This document shows positions 52,696 through 62,033 of a stretch of DNA of 64,000 bases, piece after piece (the stretch's first letter is position 1; each line of letters begins with the position of its first letter). The position numbers and the translations under genes are program-made. The DNA lies in assembly GCF_036231945.1 (NCBI RefSeq), contig NZ_CP109599.1, positions 5,049,501 to 5,113,500 of the forward strand, in the 5' to 3' direction. Under the pieces are notes generated by a model, which did no database searches, was not told where the DNA came from, and worked only from the letters and a program-made list of their open reading frames with translations. The stretch comes from Streptomyces sp. NBC_01429. GTDB taxonomy: Bacteria > Actinomycetota > Actinomycetes > Streptomycetales > Streptomycetaceae.

Positions 52696-52785
52696 GGCGC
52701 CAACCTACTGAACTCCGGTCGCGTGAAGGTGGCGTTCCGTACCAAAGGACCCGCCCCCTCCCGCGTACGCCGTCGGCCTCGGGCC

Positions 52786-53895
52786 TCAGCCGTTCTTGAT
52801 GAAGCCCTCCTTGATCAGCCAGTCCTTCGCCACGGCGTGCGGATCCTGGCCGTCCACGTCCACCAGCCCGTTCAGTTCCTGCGCGACCTTCGTGTTCAGC
52901 CGCTTCGACAGCGGATCGAGCAGCTTCGCGATGGCCGGGTACTTCTTGAACGTCGCCTCGTGCACCACCGGCGCGGCGTCGTAGATCGGGAAGAAGTGCT
53001 TGTCGTCCGCGAGGGTGTCGAGGTGGAGCGACTTGATGCGGCCGTCCGTCGTGAAGACCTCGCCCAGCAGGCAGGAGCCCTTCGAGACCTGGGTGTAGAC
53101 GATGCCCGCGTCCATCTTCTTGATGTTCGCGGCGGGCAGCTTCATGCCGTACGCCTTCTGCATGCCCGGCAGGCCGTCGTCGCGCGAGGCGAACTCGTTC
53201 TCCACGCAGATCGTCACCGCCGACGGGTCCTTCTTCGCCAGCGCGGCCACGTCGGACAACGTCTTGAGCTTGTACTTCTTGTTGTTGGCCTGGTTGATGC
53301 CGAGGGAGTACGTGTTGTTGAGCGTGGACTGCGGCAGCCAGGTCACCCCGTGCGCGCGGTCGGCGTCGCGTACCGCCTCCCACTGCTTCTGGCCGTTCTC
53401 GATCGGCTTCTCGTGGCCCAGATAGGTGATCCAGGCGGTACCCGTGTACTCGTACATCGCGTCGGCGTCGCCCTTGACGATCGACTCGCGGGCGCTGATC
53501 GAGCCGGGGAGGTTCGTACGGTCCAGGACCTCGGCGCCCGCCGCCTTGAAGACCAGGCCGATCATCTCGCCGAGGATGATGTTCTCGCTGAAGTTCTTCG
53601 AGGTGACCGTCAGCGAGGCGCCCTTGAGGGGCTGGCCCGCGCCGAGGCGGCCGGGCTTCACGTCGTCGACCATCGGTGAGCCGCTCTTGAGGCCGCAGCC
53701 CGCGAGCCCCGCCCCCGTCAGCAGCAGCGCCATCGCGGCGGGCAGGGTGCGCCGGACGAGCCGCGAGCGCCCCGGAGATGTCCCCGGAGATGTCCCCGGC
53801 GATGGCGATGTCCCCGGGGATGTCCCATGGGACGCTGTCCGCCCCATGGCCGGTGCCCCGACGGGCAGCCGCCCTGTGAACCGGGTGTGCCGCAT
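52786..53895 (-). CDS. Osmoprotectant-binding lipoprotein (glycine betaine/choline type)
   Basis: This 369-aa protein starts at ATG 53895 with GGAGGAG at 7 nt; its start overlaps the permease stop by one base. A Ser/Pro/Gly repeat (GTSPGTSPSPGTSPGTSPG, about 25-43) precedes the signal helix and lipobox GLAGCGLK. The OpuAC/QAT domain starts LTVTSKNFSENIILGEMIGL. It is the last gene of a four-gene importer. The exact substrate is inferred from the family. Confidence 0.88.
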   Translation of the reverse strand: MRHTRFTGRLPVGAPAMGRTASHGTSPGTSPSPGTSPGTSPGRSRLVRRTLPAAMALLLTGAGLAGCGLKSGSPMVDDVKPGRLGAGQPLKGASLTVTSKNFSENIILGEMIGLVFKAAGAEVLDRTNLPGSISARESIVKGDADAMYEYTGTAWITYLGHEKPIENGQKQWEAVRDADRAHGVTWLPQSTLNNTYSLGINQANNKKYKLKTLSDVAALAKKDPSAVTICVENEFASRDDGLPGMQKAYGMKLPAANIKKMDAGIVYTQVSKGSCLLGEVFTTDGRIKSLHLDTLADDKHFFPIYDAAPVVHEATFKKYPAIAKLLDPLSKRLNTKVAQELNGLVDVDGQDPHAVAKDWLIKEGFIKNG

Positions 53896-54737
53896 CAGTT
53901 CTCCTCCAGTCCACGCGGTGTGAGGACGACTTCCACCAGCGAGGCCAGCCAGTCCACGATCAGCGCCAGACACACCGTCAGTACGGAGCCGACGATCAGC
54001 ACCGGCATCCGCTGCGTCTGGATGCCCGAGGTGATCAGGTCACCGAGCCCGCCGCCGCCGCCGAAGGTCGCGAGCGTCGCCGTACCGACGTTCAGGACGA
54101 GCGCCGTCCGTACGCCCGCCAGGATCAGCGGTACGGCCAGCGGCAGTTCCACCCGCGTCAGCGTTCCGCGCGCCGACATGCCGATGCCCTTGGACGCCTC
54201 GACCAGGGTCGGGTCGATGGCGCGCAGACCGGCGACCGTGTTGGCCAGGACCGGGAGCACCGCGTAGATCACCATGCCGGTGATCGCCGTCGACTGCCCG
54301 ATGCCCAGCCAGATCACCAGCAGCGCCAGCAGACCGAGGGCGGGCGCCGCCTGCCCCACGTTGGCGATCGCCGTGACCACCGGCGCGGCCTTGCGCAGCC
54401 GGCGCCTGGTCAGTGCGATCCCCAGCGGCAGCGCGATGATCAGCACCCAGAAGGTGGAGATCGCGGTGAGCTGGATGTGCTGGCGCAGCCGCAGCTGCAC
54501 ATTGCCGCCGCCCAGGGAGTTCCTGGCGATCGAGTCGAGCTGCACATTGCTGATGTACAGCCAGGTCAGCAGCAGGATGACCAGGACCACGGCCGGTACG
54601 GTCACCAGCTTGCGCCAGGTGATCCGGCGCTTCGGCGGGGTGGGCGGCGGGGTGGGTTCCTCCTCCTCTTCCCACAGCGGCGGGGTCTTCTCGTCCGGTT
54701 CGCCGGACCGACGCTCCTCCTGCGCGGGGGAACTCAT
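53895..54737 (-). CDS. Osmoprotectant ABC permease 2
   Basis: This 280-aa protein has a charged Glu/Pro-rich N-terminus (1-40), then about six helices. The EAA-type loop is VEASKGIGMSARGTLTRVEL, and AIANVGQAAPALGLLALLVI is typical of OpuB/ProW subunits. ATG 54737 overlaps the ATPase stop. Confidence 0.9.
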   Translation of the reverse strand: MSSPAQEERRSGEPDEKTPPLWEEEEEPTPPPTPPKRRITWRKLVTVPAVVLVILLLTWLYISNVQLDSIARNSLGGGNVQLRLRQHIQLTAISTFWVLIIALPLGIALTRRRLRKAAPVVTAIANVGQAAPALGLLALLVIWLGIGQSTAITGMVIYAVLPVLANTVAGLRAIDPTLVEASKGIGMSARGTLTRVELPLAVPLILAGVRTALVLNVGTATLATFGGGGGLGDLITSGIQTQRMPVLIVGSVLTVCLALIVDWLASLVEVVLTPRGLEEN

Positions 54738-56110
54738 ACCTCGGCACCGTCCTCCAACTGCTCACCGTGCTGCCCCTGTGGGCCGGTGAGGAGTTCGGCC
54801 TGCTCGTGCTGGTGCTCGAAGGCGGCCAGACGGTCGGCCTCCAGCATCTCGTGCACGGAGTTCATCAGGGTCTCCATGTCCACCACCCCGATGTACTCGC
54901 CGCGCCGCCCGGTCACCGCCACCCGCCCGCCGCTGTCGGTGAGGACCGCCTCCAGCGCGTCGCGCAGGGTCGCGTCCCTGGTCACCGTGTCGTGCACCAG
55001 CTGGCCCGCGCGGGCCAGCGAACCCTTGGCGCGCATCAGGTCGCCGCGCCTGAGCCACTTGTACGGACGGTTCCTGCGGTCCAGCATCAGCAGCTCGTTG
55101 TGCGGCCCCGAGCGCAGCTTGTTGAAGATCGACTGGAGCGGGTCCTCGACGGTCACGGTGGGGAAATCGGCGATCTCCACCTCCCGCACCCGGGTCAGAT
55201 TGAGCCGCTTCAGCGCCGCGCCCGCCCCCACGAACCCGGAGACGAAGTCGTCCGCCGGGTTGGTGAGGATCGCCTCCGGGGTGTCGAACTGCGCGATGTG
55301 CGACTGCTCGCGCAGCACCGCGATCCGGTCCCCGAGCTTGATCGCCTCGTCGAAGTCGTGGGTGACGAAGACGATGGTCTTGTGCAGCTCGTGCTGGAGC
55401 CGGATCAGTTCGTCCTGGAGGTGGTCGCGGGTGATCGGGTCGACCGCGCCGAACGGCTCGTCCATCAGCAGCACGGGCGGATCGGCCGCGAGCGCCCGCG
55501 CCACGCCCACCCGCTGCTGCTGGCCGCCCGAGAGCTGGCGCGGGTAGCGGCCGTGGAACTCGCGCGGATCGAGCCCGACCAGGTCGAGCATCTCCTCGAC
55601 CCGGTCCTTGACCCGTGATTTGGACCAGCCGACCATCTTGGGCACGAGCGCGATGTTCTCGGCGACGGTCATGTGCGGGAAGAGTCCGGAGGACTGGATC
55701 GCGTAGCCGACCTTGCGGCGCAGCTTCACCGGGTCGATGTCGGTGACGTCCTCGTCGCCGATCCTGATCCGGCCGCTGGACGGCTCGATCAGCCGGTTGA
55801 TCATCTTCAGCGTCGTCGACTTGCCGCAGCCGGACGGGCCGACCAGGATCACCGTCTCGCCGGGCTTGATCTCCATGTGGACGTCGTCCACGGCCGGCTG
55901 CCGGCTGCCCGGGTAGCGCTTGGTGAGCCCCTCCAGCAGGATCCCGGCCCCTGAACTGGCGCCCGAACCGGCCCCCGAACTCGCCCCTGGGCCGGACCCG
56001 GAGTCGGTTCCGGACCCGTACCCGGAGTCGGTCCCCGGTCCCCCTCCGGGGGCGGCGCTGTCCGCCGCATGGCTTCCGGCGCCGCTTTCGGAGTCGTAGG
56101 TCTCAGACAC
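54734..56110 (-). CDS. Osmoprotectant ABC ATPase with CBS domains
   Basis: This 458-aa protein has a Gly/Ser/Asp-rich N-terminal extension of about 55 residues, unusual in the family. It is followed by Walker A GPSGCGKST, signature LSGGQQQRVGVARAL, Walker B VLLMDEPFGAVD and the switch His in FVTHDFDEA. A C-terminal CBS pair (about 330-440) would sense ionic strength, as in OpuA. It overlaps both neighbouring permease genes. Confidence 0.92.
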   Translation of the reverse strand: MSETYDSESGAGSHAADSAAPGGGPGTDSGYGSGTDSGSGPGASSGAGSGASSGAGILLEGLTKRYPGSRQPAVDDVHMEIKPGETVILVGPSGCGKSTTLKMINRLIEPSSGRIRIGDEDVTDIDPVKLRRKVGYAIQSSGLFPHMTVAENIALVPKMVGWSKSRVKDRVEEMLDLVGLDPREFHGRYPRQLSGGQQQRVGVARALAADPPVLLMDEPFGAVDPITRDHLQDELIRLQHELHKTIVFVTHDFDEAIKLGDRIAVLREQSHIAQFDTPEAILTNPADDFVSGFVGAGAALKRLNLTRVREVEIADFPTVTVEDPLQSIFNKLRSGPHNELLMLDRRNRPYKWLRRGDLMRAKGSLARAGQLVHDTVTRDATLRDALEAVLTDSGGRVAVTGRRGEYIGVVDMETLMNSVHEMLEADRLAAFEHQHEQAELLTGPQGQHGEQLEDGAEV

Positions 56111-56750
56111 GGATCCCCCTCGGGATGGTCAGTCGGCCGAGCAGGATGTACGCGGCGTCGAAGAGCAGGGCGAGGATGACGATGCCGATCGTCCCCGCGA
56201 GGACCTGGTTGAGCGCGTTGGCGCTGCCCAGCGAGGCGATCCCGCGGAAGATCTCGTTGCCGAGCCCCGGCCCGGAGGCGTACGCGGCGATCGCGGCGAT
56301 CCCCATCAGCATCTGGGTGGAGACCCGGATACCGGTGAGGATCGGTGGCCAGGCGAGCGGCAGCTCGACCCGGAGCATCCGGGCCGTACGGGACATGCCG
56401 ATGCCCTTGGCCGCGTCCACCAGGGCCGGATCCACGCCGCGCAGTCCGACGATGCAGTTACGGACGATCGGCAGCAGCCCGTACAGCGTCAGGGTGATCA
56501 CGGTGGGGGCCACCCCGAGACCGACCAGCGGAATCAGCAGACCGATCGCGGCCAGTGAGGGGATCGTCAGCAGGGAGGCCGTGGAGAGGATGGCCAGATT
56601 TCCGCCCCAGGGGCTGCGATACGTGGCCATCCCGATCAGGATGCCCAGCACGGTCGCGATGACCATGCACTGGAAGACGGCGCTGACGTGCTGGAACGCG
56701 TCTGTGAGCAGTTGTTGGTGCCGACTGCTGAGATAGTCCCAGAAGTTCAC
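56103..56750 (-). CDS. Osmoprotectant ABC permease 1
   Basis: This 215-aa permease starts at GTG 56750 with GAGAGGGG at 7 nt. It has five to six helices, with VDAAKGIGMSRTARMLRVEL as the ATPase-docking loop and GPGLGNEIFRGIASLGSAN as a family block. It is the first gene of the operon. Confidence 0.9.
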   Translation of the reverse strand: MNFWDYLSSRHQQLLTDAFQHVSAVFQCMVIATVLGILIGMATYRSPWGGNLAILSTASLLTIPSLAAIGLLIPLVGLGVAPTVITLTLYGLLPIVRNCIVGLRGVDPALVDAAKGIGMSRTARMLRVELPLAWPPILTGIRVSTQMLMGIAAIAAYASGPGLGNEIFRGIASLGSANALNQVLAGTIGIVILALLFDAAYILLGRLTIPRGIRV

Positions 56751-56818
56751 TCATGCCCCTCTCGTTTCACCTTCTGGCTGGAACCTGCCCCGCTTTTCCG
56801 GCGCGAATCAGTTACAGT

Positions 56819-56912
56819 CCGCCCTTCGTCACGCTCCGGCCTTCGTCACGCTCCGGCCTTCGCCGCACTCCGCCCTTCGCCGTACTCCGCCCTTTCGTCA
56901 CGCTCCGCCGTC
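56819..56912. repeat. Imperfect 17-18-bp tandem repeat
   Basis: About five copies of CCTTCGTCACGCTCCGG and variants (CCCTTCGCCGCACTCCG) lie in tandem. The last copy overlaps the 3' end of the Lrp gene. It lies in the upstream zone of the osmoprotectant operon. Confidence 0.75.
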
Positions 56913-57380
56913 GGTGTCCGTCGCCGCCTGCTCCACCAAGGGGATGATCCTCAGCGGTACCGGGTTCTCCATGACGATCGCCGTGGAGGCCCGGACAATG
57001 CCATCAAACCCGACAACCCGGTCGATCACTCGTTGGAGATCGGCGTTCGAGCGCGCCACGAGCCGGCACAGCATGTCGCCCTCGCCCGTGGTGGTGTGCA
57101 GTTCGAGCACCTCGGGCACGGTCGCCAAGTGGGCCCGTACCGCCGTGCCCTTCCCCTGTTTGATCTCCAGCGTGGCGAAGGCCGTGACGGGATAGCCCAG
57201 GGCCGCCGGGTCGACGGTCGGGCCGAAGCCCTTGATCACTCCATTCGATTGAAGCCGGTCGAGCCGCGCCTGTACGGTCCCGCGCGCCACCCCCAGCCGG
57301 CGCGACGCCTCCAGCACCCCGATCCTGGGCTCCCGCGCGAGGAGCGCGATCAGCCTGCCGTCGAGTCCGTCGATGCTCAT
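56898..57380 (-). CDS. Lrp/AsnC-family regulator
   Basis: This protein of about 160 aa starts at ATG 57380 with AGGGAG at 6 nt. The HTH is IALLAREPRIGVLEASRRLG, then GTVQARLDRLQSNGVI. The RAM ligand domain is YPVTAFATLEIKQGKGTAV. It diverges from hppD and probably controls it in response to an aromatic amino acid or related acid. Confidence 0.9.
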   Translation of the reverse strand: MSIDGLDGRLIALLAREPRIGVLEASRRLGVARGTVQARLDRLQSNGVIKGFGPTVDPAALGYPVTAFATLEIKQGKGTAVRAHLATVPEVLELHTTTGEGDMLCRLVARSNADLQRVIDRVVGFDGIVRASTAIVMENPVPLRIIPLVEQAATDTDGGA

Positions 57381-57462
57381 GGCCGTCTCCCTGCCGCTCG
57401 TCGGCGGCACTCAACTCATCGGCGTCACTCAACGCCGCTGGTGCCGTCAAACATGGTCATCC

Positions 57463-57534
57463 TGTGCGAACAGTCTGGTGTTTCCCGCTCTCTGCTGTAC
57501 AGATTGCCCAGTGAAAACGCGAACTGTTGCGCAC
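57463..57534. promoter_or_regulatory. Inverted repeat between the Lrp gene and hppD
   Basis: TGTGCGAACAGT (57463-57474) and ACTGTTGCGCAC (57523-57534) are inverted near-matches 48 bp apart. The zone between is AT-rich. They may be operator half-sites for the Lrp regulator, flanking the hppD promoter. Confidence 0.45.
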
Positions 57535-57561
57535 CTTGTGGAACGGCGGGACGCTGAGCCC

Positions 57562-58734
57562 ATGGCTGACATCTCGATGAGTGCTGACACCTCGGCGAAC
57601 GCCGCCGCCACCCCTGACACCGCCCGCACGGCCGACCCCTTCCCGGTCAAGGGAATGGACGCGGTCGTCTTCGCCGTCGGCAACGCCAAGCAGGCCGCGC
57701 ACTACTACTCCACGGCCTTCGGCATGAAGCTGGTCGCCTACTCGGGACCGGAGAACGGCAGCCGTGAGACGGCGAGTTACGTACTCACCAACGGCGCGGC
57801 CCGCTTCGTGTTCACCTCCGTCATCAAGCCGACCACCGAGTGGGGCCGCTTCCTCACCGAGCATGTCGCCGCGCACGGCGACGGCGTCGTGGACCTCGCC
57901 ATCGAGGTACCGGACGCCCGCGCCGCCTACGCCTACGCCGTCGAGCACGGCGCCCGGGGCATCGACGAGCCGTACGAGACCAAGGACGCGCACGGCACCG
58001 TCGTGCTGGCCGCCATCGCCACGTACGGCGAGACCCGCCACACCCTCGTCGAGCGCTCCGGCTACGACGGCCCCTACCTCCCGGGCTTCGACGCGGCCGA
58101 GCCGATCGTCGAGCCCCCGGCCAAGCGCACCTTCCAGGCCATCGACCACTGCGTGGGCAATGTCGAGCTGGGCCGGATGAACGAATGGGTGGGCTTCTAC
58201 AACGAGGTCATGGGCTTCACCAACATGAAGGAGTTCGTGGGCGACGACATCGCCACCGAGTACTCCGCGCTCATGTCGAAGGTCGTCGCCGACGGCACCC
58301 TCAAGGTGAAGTTCCCGATCAACGAGCCCGCGATCGCCAAGAAGAAGTCGCAGATCGACGAGTACCTGGAGTTCTACGGCGGCGCGGGCGTCCAGCACAT
58401 CGCCCTCGCCACGAACGACATCGTCGCCTCCGTACGGGCGATGCGCGCCGCCGGCGTGCGCTTCCTGGACACCCCCGACTCCTACTACGACACCCTCGGC
58501 GAGTGGGCGGGCGAGACCCGGGTGCCCGTCGACACCCTGCGCGAGCTGAAGATCCTGGTGGACCGCGACGAGGACGGCTACCTGCTCCAGATCTTCACCA
58601 AGCCGGTCCAGGACCGGCCGACCGTCTTCTTCGAGATGATCGAACGGCACGGCTCCATGGGCTTCGGCAAGGGCAACTTCAAGGCGCTCTTCGAGGCGAT
58701 CGAGCGCGAGCAGGAGAAGCGCGGCAACCTCTGA
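57562..58734 (+). CDS. hppD: 4-Hydroxyphenylpyruvate dioxygenase
   Basis: This 390-aa enzyme converts 4-hydroxyphenylpyruvate to homogentisate in tyrosine breakdown. The iron ligands are His (about 196, AIDHCVGNV), His (about 279, GVQHIALAT) and Glu in VFFEMIER. The C-terminal lid helix GFGKGNFKALFEAIE is intact. ATG 57562 has a weak RBS; no better start is seen. It is divergent from the Lrp regulator. Confidence 0.95.
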   Translation: MADISMSADTSANAAATPDTARTADPFPVKGMDAVVFAVGNAKQAAHYYSTAFGMKLVAYSGPENGSRETASYVLTNGAARFVFTSVIKPTTEWGRFLTEHVAAHGDGVVDLAIEVPDARAAYAYAVEHGARGIDEPYETKDAHGTVVLAAIATYGETRHTLVERSGYDGPYLPGFDAAEPIVEPPAKRTFQAIDHCVGNVELGRMNEWVGFYNEVMGFTNMKEFVGDDIATEYSALMSKVVADGTLKVKFPINEPAIAKKKSQIDEYLEFYGGAGVQHIALATNDIVASVRAMRAAGVRFLDTPDSYYDTLGEWAGETRVPVDTLRELKILVDRDEDGYLLQIFTKPVQDRPTVFFEMIERHGSMGFGKGNFKALFEAIEREQEKRGNL

Positions 58735-58737
58735 TCC

Positions 58738-58790
58738 GTCCCTGCCGTCCCTGCCGTCCCTGCCGTCCCTGCCGTCCCTGCCCGGGGCGG
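58738..58790. repeat. 9-bp tandem repeat (GTCCCTGCC)
   Basis: About five and a half near-perfect copies lie between the hppD stop and the convergent TPR gene. This is a simple repeat prone to length change. Confidence 0.9.
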
Positions 58791-58792
58791 GC

Positions 58793-60445
58793 TCACACCC
58801 CGGGCACGGACGAAGCCGTCGCAGCCGTCGCGGCCGGTGGCACGGGTACGGGTGTGACGGCGGGTACCGGCGTCCCGGCCGACGGCGACCCGCTGGCCGC
58901 CGGGGAGCCCGGCGACGCCGTGGCCGCCGGAGCCGCCGGGGTCTTCCGCGCCAGCGTGGGCGGCTCTGGACCCGTACCGTCCACGTCCACCGGCCCGCCG
59001 TCCGCCGGTTCGCCCAACGCCTCCAGCGCGTCCAGCGCCTTCGGCGCCAGCAGCGGCGAGAAGCGCGGATTGGTGCGCAGCGCGTCCTCGATGTGGCGCC
59101 GGGCCGGACCGTACATCCCCAGCGCCCGCTCGATCTCGCCCCGGTGGTACGAGAAGAGCGCGCTGCGCACCCCCTGGTTCGTGGCGCGCTTCGCGTACTT
59201 CAGCGCCTCCTTCTCCTGGCCCGCCCGGAACAGCGCCCACCCCAGCGCGTCCGCCGCCTCCGTGCTCCGGTGCAGCTGCCCCCACTCCGACTTCATCCGC
59301 AGGACGGCGGCCTGCGGATCGCCGTGGTCGGCCTCGAACCTGGCGAGGACCAGCTCCTCGTTCACCCCGTGGCCCCGCGCCTTCACCGTCCGCGCGCGCA
59401 GCGCCTCGTACTGGGTCCTGGCATCGCCGTCCAGCCCCATCGAGTCGTACAACTCGCCCAGCTCCAGGGCGTATTCGGGGCGCGGCAGCTTGCCGAGCGC
59501 CGCCTGGTAGTCGCGGGCCGCCTCGTCCGTCCTGCCCAGCGCGACCAGGGTCCGGGCCCGGCCGGCCAGCGACGCGGCGTGGTCGCGGGTCACCGCGAGC
59601 GCCGCGTTGTAGTGGCCCAGCGCCTCGGTCGGCTCGCCGCGCTCCCAGGCCAGCTCGCCGAGCGTGTACAGCGCCTGGGCCTTCTCGGCGGGCGTCGTCG
59701 CGCCCGCCACGGCCTCGGTCGCCTTGGCCGCAGCGTCCTCGCGCCAGCCCTTGTCCCGGTAGACCTCGGCGGCGCGCGTCAGGACCGGCGCGTCCGTGCG
59801 CAGGTCCTTGAGCTTGCTGAGCGCGCGCCCGGCCGCCGCGTACTCCCCGAGCCCGCTGTACGCGGTGATCAGGACGGGGTACGCCGCCCACTGCCCGGGG
59901 TGGCTCCCGCGCACGGTCTCGCCCCACCGCTTCGCGGCGGCGTAGTCGTGCCGGGCGTTGGCGAGCGCGCCGAGCCCGAGCAGCGCCTCCGGGTTGCGGG
60001 CGGCGCCGGTCTTGCCGTCGTCGTTCCCGTTCCCCGCCCCCGTACCGCCGCCCTTCTCGGCCCCGCGCTCGCGCGCGGCCGCCGCCTCGGCCACGGCGAG
60101 CGAGCGCCGCAGCGCCTGTTCGGCCTTCGGGTAGTACGCGGGGTCCGCGAGCCCCACCCCGTGCTGTACGTAAGCGGAACCGAGCACCGCCCACGCCGCC
60201 CCGTCGTCGGGGTGCGTGCGCAGCCAGGTCTCCCGGTCGCGGATGAGCGCCGCCAGATCGGTGGGCGCTGCGGGCGCCCCCGCGCCCACCGCCGCCATCG
60301 CGCGCGCCTCGGGGCCGGGTGCCGCCGCCTCCCGGTCCCGGTCGGGCACGAACAACAGCACACCCGCGACCAGCACGGCCCCCACCCCGGCCGCCAGAGC
60401 CGCCCTTCTGATCTGCCTGGTCTGCTCCGCCTTCATGACGTTCAT
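58793..60445 (-). CDS. Membrane-anchored TPR-repeat protein
   Basis: This 550-aa protein has one transmembrane helix (about 15-35, AALAAGVGAVLVAGVLLFV) and then, outside the membrane, about nine TPR-like helix pairs (AWAVLGSAYVQHGVGLADP, LYTLGELAWERGEPTEALGH, ALFSYHRGEIERALGMYGPA). The C-terminus is Pro/Ala/Thr-rich. It is probably a scaffold for protein complexes; partners are unknown. ATG 60436 is an alternative start. Confidence 0.82.
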   Translation of the reverse strand: MNVMKAEQTRQIRRAALAAGVGAVLVAGVLLFVPDRDREAAAPGPEARAMAAVGAGAPAAPTDLAALIRDRETWLRTHPDDGAAWAVLGSAYVQHGVGLADPAYYPKAEQALRRSLAVAEAAAARERGAEKGGGTGAGNGNDDGKTGAARNPEALLGLGALANARHDYAAAKRWGETVRGSHPGQWAAYPVLITAYSGLGEYAAAGRALSKLKDLRTDAPVLTRAAEVYRDKGWREDAAAKATEAVAGATTPAEKAQALYTLGELAWERGEPTEALGHYNAALAVTRDHAASLAGRARTLVALGRTDEAARDYQAALGKLPRPEYALELGELYDSMGLDGDARTQYEALRARTVKARGHGVNEELVLARFEADHGDPQAAVLRMKSEWGQLHRSTEAADALGWALFRAGQEKEALKYAKRATNQGVRSALFSYHRGEIERALGMYGPARRHIEDALRTNPRFSPLLAPKALDALEALGEPADGGPVDVDGTGPEPPTLARKTPAAPAATASPGSPAASGSPSAGTPVPAVTPVPVPPAATAATASSVPGV

Positions 60446-60542
60446 ACGGGTTACTGTGCGTCAATATGACTGGGTGGCCCCGGCTTGCCGGGGTGGATCG
60501 CGACGGGTTCACACCGATGGCCCCGGATGCGACGCTGGGACC

Positions 60543-61910
60543 ATGGATGATCTCCTCGCACAGCTGCGGGCCGGGCTCCCCGCCGACGCCCTGATCACCG
60601 ACCCCGACGTCACCCGGTCCTACGCCCACGACATGGCGAGCTTCTGCGCGGCGGGAACGCCCGCGGTCGTCGTCCGGCCGCGTACGGTCGAACAGGTCCA
60701 GCACGTCATGCGCACGGCGACCGCGCTGCGTGTACCGGTGGTCCCGCAGGGCGCCCGTACCGGACTGTCGGGCGGGGCGAACGCCACGGACGGGTGCATC
60801 GTCCTGTCCCTGACCGCGATGGACCGGATCCTGGAGATCAGCGCGGTCGACCGGATCGCCGTCGTCGAGCCGGGCGTCGTCAACGCCACGCTCTCCCGCG
60901 CGGTCGGCGAACAGGGGCTCTACTACCCGCCCGACCCCTCCAGCTGGGAGACGTGCACCATCGGCGGGAACATCGGCACGGCCTCCGGCGGGCTGTGCTG
61001 CGTCAAGTACGGCGTCACCGCCGAGTACGTCCTCGGACTCGACGTCGTCCTCGCCGACGGCCGCCTCATGACCACCGGCCGCCGTACCGCCAAGGGCGTC
61101 GCCGGATACGACCTGACCCGTCTCTTCGTCGGCTCGGAGGGCAGCCTCGGCATCGTCGTCAAGGCCGTGCTGGCGCTGCGCCCCCGGCCGCCCCGGCAGC
61201 TGGTGCTGGCCGCCGAGTTCCCCACGGCCGCCGCCGCGTGCGACGCCGTCTGCCGGATCATGGAGCGCGGACACACCCCGTCCCTCCTCGAACTCATGGA
61301 CGGCACGACGATCCGGGCCGTCAACGCGATGGCGCACATGGGCCTCCCCGAGACCACCGAGGCGCTGCTGCTCGCCGCCTTCGACACCCCCGACCCCGCG
61401 GCCGACCTGGCGGCGGTCGGCGAGCTGTGCGCGGCGGCGGGCGCCACCGAGGTGGTGCCCGCCGAGGACGCCGCCGAGTCGGAGCTGCTGCTCCAGGCCC
61501 GCCGGCTGTCCCTGACCGCGCTGGAGACCGTCAGATCGGCCACGATGATCGACGACGTGTGCGTACCGCGCTCACGGCTGGCCGCGATGCTCGACGGCAC
61601 GGCGGCCATCGCCGAGAAGTACGGCCTGACCATCGGCGTCTGCGCCCACGCGGGCGACGGCAACACTCACCCCGTCGTCTGCTTCGACCAGGCCGACCCC
61701 GACGAATCGCGGCGGGCCCGCGAGTCGTTCGACGAGATCATGGCGCTCGGTCTGGAACTGGGCGGCACGATCACGGGGGAACACGGCGTCGGCGTACTGA
61801 AGAAGGAGTGGCTCGCCCGGGAACTGGGCCCGGTGGGGCTGGAGATGCAGCGCGGGATCAAGCGGACCTTCGACCCGCTGGGCCTGCTCAACCCCGGCAA
61901 GCTGTTCTGA
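60543..61910 (+). CDS. FAD-linked oxidase, GlcD/D-lactate dehydrogenase type
   Basis: This 455-aa protein has a PCMH FAD-binding domain (PVVPQGARTGLSGGANA and TIGGNIGTASGGLCCVKYG) and a C-terminal vanillyl-alcohol-oxidase fold ending GTITGEHGVGVLKKEWLARE. It should oxidise a 2-hydroxy acid such as glycolate or D-lactate. No iron-sulfur partner is adjacent. Confidence 0.9.
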   Translation: MDDLLAQLRAGLPADALITDPDVTRSYAHDMASFCAAGTPAVVVRPRTVEQVQHVMRTATALRVPVVPQGARTGLSGGANATDGCIVLSLTAMDRILEISAVDRIAVVEPGVVNATLSRAVGEQGLYYPPDPSSWETCTIGGNIGTASGGLCCVKYGVTAEYVLGLDVVLADGRLMTTGRRTAKGVAGYDLTRLFVGSEGSLGIVVKAVLALRPRPPRQLVLAAEFPTAAAACDAVCRIMERGHTPSLLELMDGTTIRAVNAMAHMGLPETTEALLLAAFDTPDPAADLAAVGELCAAAGATEVVPAEDAAESELLLQARRLSLTALETVRSATMIDDVCVPRSRLAAMLDGTAAIAEKYGLTIGVCAHAGDGNTHPVVCFDQADPDESRRARESFDEIMALGLELGGTITGEHGVGVLKKEWLARELGPVGLEMQRGIKRTFDPLGLLNPGKLF

Positions 61911-62033
61911 GCCGGGGCCGCCGCGGCGCCACGGGTACGTGACGGCCCCCGCGGCCGTCCGTCCCGTCCGTACGTCCCGCCCGCCGATCCGTCCGTCCCG
62001 TCCGTCCTGTTCACCGGTCCGTCCGGGGCCGGC

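Noticed and set aside
58578..61337. A 919-aa minus-strand frame spanning hppD, the TPR gene and the FAD oxidase
   Set aside because: It crosses three real genes in the wrong frame.
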